A DNA stretch of 64,000 nucleotides. Source: Sphingobacteriaceae bacterium (lineage in GTDB: Bacteria > Bacteroidota > Bacteroidia > B-17B0 > Aurantibacillaceae). This document shows positions 59,948 to 64,000 of this stretch, piece after piece. A program made the position numbers and the translations under genes. The stretch is from assembly GCA_002319075.1 (NCBI GenBank), contig NVQB01000001.1, positions 1,922,001-1,986,000 on the forward strand, in the 5' to 3' direction. Position 1 is the stretch's first letter. Every line of letters begins with the position of its first letter. The notes below the pieces were generated by a model. It was not told the DNA's origin. It saw nothing but the letters and a program-made list of their open reading frames with translations, and did not search any database.

Positions 59948-62104
59948 ATGAAAAAACATTTACTAGCCGGCTTACTAATCACCGGAATGACAGCCGTAGC
60001 GCAAACGCCACGTCTTTCTTTGTATGAAGAATTCACAGGAGAGACTTGTCCGCCTTGTGCAGCAACAAATCCTGCGCTTAATGCTTTATTAGCTTTACCA
60101 ACCAACACAACCAAAATCGTTGCCATTAAATGGCAGGTGCCTATCCCAAGTGCTCCTACCGCTACATGGTCATTATACCAAACTAACAAAACAGAAATTG
60201 ACTGGAGATGGAAAACCATTGCTAACGGTGGTTATGGATATTCTCCTGCAATTCAATCTGCTCCATCGAGTAAAATCGACGGACAAGAAGCAACTGTATT
60301 TGGAGCTACAAGCAGCCACCCAGGTTACTTAACTTCAGGCATTATTACTACAGCTCAATCTTATACATCCGCGTTTTCAGTAACCATGGCACGTGCCTGG
60401 GATGCTACTTTTAGCTCGGTAAATCTTACAGTAAATATTACTGCTTCAGCAAACTTTACAGCTACAGGCAATTTAATATTCAGAACGGTAATGGTTGAGA
60501 ATGTAATTCACTTCGCAACACAACCAGGAACTAACGGTGAAAAAGATTTTGAAGATGTAGCTATCAAATCTTTCCCTACTATTCAAAACGGTGTTTCAAT
60601 GGTAGGTACCTGGATTACAGGTCAAACACAAACTTTCACTTTAAATTGTCCGATTCCATCTTACGCACGTGACAAATCTGAAATTGCTTTTGTTGGATTT
60701 ATCCAGGATGATGGCAATCAAAAAGTAGCACAAGCTGTAAGAGCAGTGAAAATGCCGGTAACAAATGATGCTAAAGCTCTTGTTGGAACTATTCCAACAA
60801 TCTGTGGAACTACTGTTTCCCCACAAATCAGCATTTACAACAACGGATCAAACATCATCTCTAGTTTTGATATTAATCCAACAATGAACGGTACTAACGG
60901 AGCTATCTTTAACTGGTCAGGATCTTTAGCTCCCGGAGCTACAACGGTAATTAATCTTCCTTCAACTGCTATTATTGGAGGTGTAAACAATTTCTCTTAC
61001 ACCATCAGTAACGTTTCTGGTTCAGATAATAATTTACCGAACAACTTCGCCGGCACTAAATTCTTTGGTGTTACAAACTACCAGGGAACTCCGGTTGCAG
61101 AAGGATTTGTAGGAGCTACTTTCCCACCTGCCGGTTTTGCTACTTATAATAACTACAATGGTCCGAGCTGGGCTAAAGTTACCACTTGCGGTGGTTACGG
61201 TCTAAGCGCAAATGCTACAAAACTTGATCTTTTCACTTTTCCAAACGGTTCAGTAAACGAATTAAACATTCCGGCTTACCACACAACTTCTCTAACACCT
61301 AAATTACATTTCGACGTAGCTTATGCACAATATGCATCCGGCGACGCTGATCAATTAGATATCCTGGTGTCTGATGATTGTGGTGCTAACTGGACAAATG
61401 TGTATTCAAAAAATGGAGCTGGTTTAATGACAGCGCCAGTGGTAACATCCCCTTTTACACCTTCGGCCAGCCAATGGAGAACCGATACCGTATTTTTAAG
61501 TGGATATGCTAATAAAGACCTCCTTATTAAATTTGTAGGTACTAGTGATTATGGTAACAATATGTACCTTGATAATATTAATCTGTCATCTTGTGCACTT
61601 CAAACAGTTGTAGCAACAAGCAATCGCGAAAACATCTGTGTAGGCGAAACTGCTACCATTACAGCTACAGGAGCTAGTTCTTACAGCTGGAGCACCTCCT
61701 CTTCTACCGCAGCAGTTCAAGTAGTAACTCCTTCCCAAACTACTACTTATATGATCAGCAGCAAAGATCAATCGCGTTGTAAAGATGCTTCTACTTCTAT
61801 AGTTGTAAATGTTGACGCTTGTACTGGTATTAAAATGCTAAACGCAAATCAACTAAAAGTAACTATCTACCCTAATCCGTCTAACGGTGAAACAAGTATT
61901 ATCATGAATGCTAACAACAGCGGAAAAGCTACTGTAAGTATTGTTAATACTTTAGGACAAGTAGTTTACAAAAAAGCAACTACACTTAATTCAGGTGAAA
62001 ACACATTGCAATTAGATGTTAAAGCTCTTGCAACAGGTGTTTACAATGTTGTAATCGATTCAGAACAAGGATCTACTGTAAAAAAATTAACTGTATCTAA
62101 ATAA
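59948..62104 (+). CDS. Omp28-family T9SS protein with CPPC motif and Ig-like insert, paralogue 3
   Basis: A 718-aa exported protein with signal MKKHLLAGLLITGMTAVAQ, then YEEFTGETCPPCAATNPA (Cys34, Cys37). It shares the KWQVPIPSAPTATWSLYQ and SKIDGQEATVFGA blocks with its paralogues. It is about 60 residues longer because an Ig-like module (ENICVGETATITATGASSYS) sits before the sorting domain (VTIYPNPSNGETSI ... VKKLTVSK). That module resembles repeats of the 39.1 kb PKD protein, suggesting domain shuffling. It is a separate transcription unit ended by the terminator at 62140. Confidence 0.82.
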   Translation: MKKHLLAGLLITGMTAVAQTPRLSLYEEFTGETCPPCAATNPALNALLALPTNTTKIVAIKWQVPIPSAPTATWSLYQTNKTEIDWRWKTIANGGYGYSPAIQSAPSSKIDGQEATVFGATSSHPGYLTSGIITTAQSYTSAFSVTMARAWDATFSSVNLTVNITASANFTATGNLIFRTVMVENVIHFATQPGTNGEKDFEDVAIKSFPTIQNGVSMVGTWITGQTQTFTLNCPIPSYARDKSEIAFVGFIQDDGNQKVAQAVRAVKMPVTNDAKALVGTIPTICGTTVSPQISIYNNGSNIISSFDINPTMNGTNGAIFNWSGSLAPGATTVINLPSTAIIGGVNNFSYTISNVSGSDNNLPNNFAGTKFFGVTNYQGTPVAEGFVGATFPPAGFATYNNYNGPSWAKVTTCGGYGLSANATKLDLFTFPNGSVNELNIPAYHTTSLTPKLHFDVAYAQYASGDADQLDILVSDDCGANWTNVYSKNGAGLMTAPVVTSPFTPSASQWRTDTVFLSGYANKDLLIKFVGTSDYGNNMYLDNINLSSCALQTVVATSNRENICVGETATITATGASSYSWSTSSSTAAVQVVTPSQTTTYMISSKDQSRCKDASTSIVVNVDACTGIKMLNANQLKVTIYPNPSNGETSIIMNANNSGKATVSIVNTLGQVVYKKATTLNSGENTLQLDVKALATGVYNVVIDSEQGSTVKKLTVSK

Positions 62105-62139
62105 ATCCGCAGGGATTTTTTTCAGTAATTTTTCTTATA

Positions 62140-62176
62140 AACCCCGTCATGGTAAATCTGTGGCGGGGTTTTGTTG
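62140..62176 (+). terminator. Rho-independent terminator after Omp28 paralogue 3
   Basis: AACCCCGTCA (62140-62149) pairs with TGGCGGGGTT (62161-62170) with one G-T wobble, followed by TTTGTTGTTT. Confidence 0.8.
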
Positions 62177-62240
62177 TTTAAAATCAATACCATTTAATTC
62201 ATTTTTTTTTAGTTTCTTTACAGCTTAATTTAATACGAAT

Positions 62241-63251
62241 ATGGAATTATACTTAGACTCAGCCAATTTAAAAGAAATTGAAGAAGGTTTTAAATTGGGC
62301 TTTTTAAACGGCTTAACCACAACCCCAACCTTTATGCAAAAGGAAGGAATTACGGATATTGACGGAACAATTGTAAAATTAAGCAAGATTGTGCCTGTGC
62401 TCCAAATCGAAGCATTAGGAAACACTGCTGAGGAAGTATTAGCGGAAGCTGAGCGTCAGTTAGCTCTTGGATTAGATCCTACAAAAACAGTTTTTAAAAT
62501 TCCGGTTTCTTTAGAAGGTGTTAGAGCTTGTAAATTATTAAGAGATAAAGGGTACCTGGTAAACGTGCATTTGGTGTATACGTTGCAACAAGCTTATATG
62601 GCTATGCAAGCGGGTGCTACTTATGTTTGTCCATTAGTTGGGCGTTTACAGGATCAGGGTCACGATGCTTTAACGCTGGTTGAGCAATGTGTTGACGCTG
62701 TAGAAATTTACGGGTACGATACAAAAATCATGTTCTCTTCGGTGAGACATGCAGAACACGTGAGAAATGCCATCAACATTGGCGTTCATACAATCACAGT
62801 TCCCCTAAAAGTACTAAAGCAATTAACGGAGAATAATTTCACTACTTTAGGAACGGATCAGTTTATTGCTGATACCCGTTTGATGATGGTGCGTGTGAAA
62901 GAAGCGATGAACGGCGTAAATCCAATCGTTGCAGAAGAAACTAATATTACTGATGCTTTGGTTAAAATGACTGAATTCAATTTTGGTGCTATTACCGTTG
63001 TAAAAAAAGACGGTAGCATTAAAGGAGTATTTACAGATGGTTCTTTACGTAAATTGTTACAGGAAAAAGGTCACGGCATTTTAAGCAAAAAATTAAGTGA
63101 CGTTGAATTCCGCGAACCAATTACAATTGATGGAGGTGTATTGTTGAATGACGCAAGTGTTTTATTTAAAAAGACTTCTGTTGATACCATTGTGGTGACT
63201 GAAAACGGTAAACCAGTTGGGATGTTGGATATTCAGGATTTGAAATCTTAG
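62241..63251 (+). CDS. TalC/FSA-type aldolase fused to a KdsD-like CBS pair
   Basis: A 336-aa cytoplasmic protein. Residues 1-220 are a class I aldolase of the fructose-6-phosphate aldolase/TalC group: LDSANLKEI with Asp6, Schiff-base Lys86 in VFKIPVSLEGVRA, AGATYVCPLVGRLQDQGHD, and FSSVRHAEHV. Two residues differ from the family: TTNP reads TTTP (Thr28) and NVTLIF reads NVHLVY (His110). Residues 229-336 are two CBS motifs, ending VVTENGKPVGMLDIQDL; GVFTDGSLRKLL is like the CBS pair of KdsD. A KdsC-like phosphatase gene follows, so an unusual ulosonic- or deoxy-sugar step is a reasonable inference. Confidence 0.88.
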   Translation: MELYLDSANLKEIEEGFKLGFLNGLTTTPTFMQKEGITDIDGTIVKLSKIVPVLQIEALGNTAEEVLAEAERQLALGLDPTKTVFKIPVSLEGVRACKLLRDKGYLVNVHLVYTLQQAYMAMQAGATYVCPLVGRLQDQGHDALTLVEQCVDAVEIYGYDTKIMFSSVRHAEHVRNAINIGVHTITVPLKVLKQLTENNFTTLGTDQFIADTRLMMVRVKEAMNGVNPIVAEETNITDALVKMTEFNFGAITVVKKDGSIKGVFTDGSLRKLLQEKGHGILSKKLSDVEFREPITIDGGVLLNDASVLFKKTSVDTIVVTENGKPVGMLDIQDLKS

Positions 63252-63254
63252 TCT

Positions 63255-63418
63255 CGACTACGCTCGACTTGACATTCGACTACGCTCGACTTGACATTGC
63301 TAACACACGAGCTGGCTCAAAAGAGTCTTTACTCTTTTGCCCTGCTCGACTTGACATTGCTAACACACGAGCTGGCTCAAAAGAGTCTTTACTCTTTTAC
63401 CCTGCTTGACTTGACATT
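63255..63418. repeat. Tandem repeats starting at the aldolase stop codon
   Basis: Two exact 22-bp units (63255-63276, 63277-63298; CGACTACGCTCGACTTGACA plus TT) are followed by two 60-bp units (63299-63358, 63359-63418) differing at two positions. Each 60-bp unit holds the stem AAAAGAGT/ACTCTTTT (63319-63326 / 63331-63338 and 63379-63386 / 63391-63398), flanked by CGAGCTGGC and GCCCTGCTCG or ACCCTGCTTG. The flanks match the element at 25441 but the stem does not. A degenerate CGACCAAGCTCGAACTGACA follows at 63419-63438. Confidence 0.75.
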
Positions 63419-63445
63419 CGACCAAGCTCGAACTGACACTTAATT

Positions 63446-63490
63446 AAAACCTGGGCAGCAGATATGCCCAGGTTTTTAGTTTTTTTTTAA
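63446..63490 (+). terminator. Rho-independent terminator before the KdsC-like gene
   Basis: AAAACCTGGGCA (63446-63457) pairs with TGCCCAGGTTTT (63465-63476), followed by a long T-run. It ends aldolase transcription and sits 9 bases before the next ATG. Confidence 0.88.
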
Positions 63491-63498
63491 AAAGTTTT

Positions 63499-64000
63499 AT
63501 GACAGAACCTGAGAATTTATATGGCGTTATTGGTGGAAGATTTATTACTTCAGCCGATGAAATGAGAATCAAACTCGAAAAGATAAAAGCTTTTGTTTTT
63601 GACTGGGATGGCGTTTATAATAACGGAGAAAAACAATCTTCCGGAGGAAGCAATTTCAGCGAGGTTGACAGCATGGGACAAAACCTACTGCGTTTTTCCT
63701 ATTATCTCAAAAATAAAAAACTTCCGTTTACTGCTATTATCAGTGGGGAAAAAAACGATACAGCTTTCTATTTCAGCGAAAGAGAATGTTTGAATTATTC
63801 TTTATTTAAAGTGCCTCACAAACGCGCGGCTCTTGACCTGCTTTGTGAAAAAGAAAATTTAAAGCCGGAAGAGATCGCCTATTTTTTCGATGATGTGCTC
63901 GATATTCCCATTGCAGAAGTTTGTGGAATAAGAATGATGGTAAATCAGAAGGCCAATCCTCTTTTTGCGCAGTATTGTATTAAACACAAATTAGTAGATT
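63499..64000 (+). CDS. KdsC-like HAD phosphatase (partial, runs off the window)
   Basis: At least 167 residues, truncated at the window end. It has HAD motif I FVFDWDGVYNNGE, motif II AIISGE, a Lys region KVPHKRAALDLL, and motif IV AYFFDDVLDIP, in the order and spacing of KdsC (3-deoxy-D-manno-octulosonate 8-phosphate phosphatase) without a cap domain. DDVLDIPIAEVCGIRMMVNQ corresponds to the KdsC DDxxDLPVM region. About 30 residues precede motif I, longer than usual. It could be KdsC or a related sugar-acid phosphatase. It follows the aldolase-CBS gene after a terminator. Confidence 0.8.
   Translation, partial: MTEPENLYGVIGGRFITSADEMRIKLEKIKAFVFDWDGVYNNGEKQSSGGSNFSEVDSMGQNLLRFSYYLKNKKLPFTAIISGEKNDTAFYFSERECLNYSLFKVPHKRAALDLLCEKENLKPEEIAYFFDDVLDIPIAEVCGIRMMVNQKANPLFAQYCIKHKLVD

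Noticed and set aside
63255-63438. CRISPR array
   Set aside because: The units are tandem without variable spacers, and the 60-bp copies differ by only two bases. No cas gene is in the window.
63593-63793. A 66-codon plus-strand ORF near the window end
   Set aside because: It is out of frame with the KdsC-like gene that starts at 63499, which has intact HAD motifs and covers the same bases.

Overview
The window looks like a chromosomal segment of a member of the Bacteroidota. Seven predicted secreted proteins end in a type A T9SS sorting domain (a YPNP or FPNP motif followed by a basic tail) and one ends in the gliding-motility type B domain. Omp28-like, DUF4197, DUF4421-like and FecCD/FecB-type genes and TAnnTTTG -7 promoter elements also fit. 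The order could be Flavobacteriales or a related one; I cannot settle it by eye. Most of the window is ordinary chromosome. There is no prophage, no insertion sequence with a transposase and no CRISPR array.

Layout. 1-3.2 kb: tRNA-Met(CAU), a HAD hydrolase, an alpha/beta hydrolase, pdxJ and a CBS protein. 3.3-8.1 kb: a 1624-aa T9SS surface protein. 8.2-11.4 kb, minus strand: a secreted YD-like protein, a NifU-domain protein, metF and truB. 11.5-15.3 kb: rlmB, pirin, a 2OG-Fe(II) oxygenase and an alpha/beta hydrolase. 15.5-19.3 kb: feoAB, an OmpR-type regulator lacking the phosphoacceptor Asp, and a lipoprotein. 19.4-23.6 kb: a T9SS cargo protein, a two-domain thioredoxin protein coupled to a membrane protein, and a lytic transglycosylase. 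23.9-31.8 kb: hemB, a SiaB-like protein, aroK, an Ntox23-like secreted protein, a MazG-like enzyme with a truncated tandem copy, MscS, a DUF4421-like protein and a UbiD decarboxylase. 31.8-35.6 kb: a GT-C-like membrane protein, a DUF4197 protein and cinA.

35.7-43.4 kb is one probable operon closed by a strong terminator. It encodes an ECF sigma factor, a protein with an inner-membrane anchor, a long low-complexity linker and a C-terminal barrel-like domain, a PKD lipoprotein, and two PKD-rich T9SS proteins. It reads as a self-contained envelope-to-surface system. 43.4-47.3 kb: holB, pth, a bacterial SET protein and a second GT-C-like protein. 47.3-54.6 kb, minus strand: mfd, a histidine kinase with no adjacent regulator, and a complete siderophore/B12-type ABC importer. 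54.8-62.1 kb: three tandem Omp28-family T9SS proteins with an N-terminal CPPC motif, plus a small Cys-containing T9SS protein between the first two. 62.2-64.0 kb: a TalC/FSA-type aldolase fused to a KdsD-like CBS pair, followed by a KdsC-like phosphatase that runs off the window.

The items most worth a second look are the ECF-sigma/PKD operon, the aldolase-CBS fusion with altered active-site residues beside a KdsC-like gene, a palindromic repeat family (25.4 and 63.3 kb) whose stems differ in sequence while flanks and folding stay similar, the CPPC secreted cluster, the degenerate response regulator beside feoAB, and the decayed tandem copy of the MazG-like gene.
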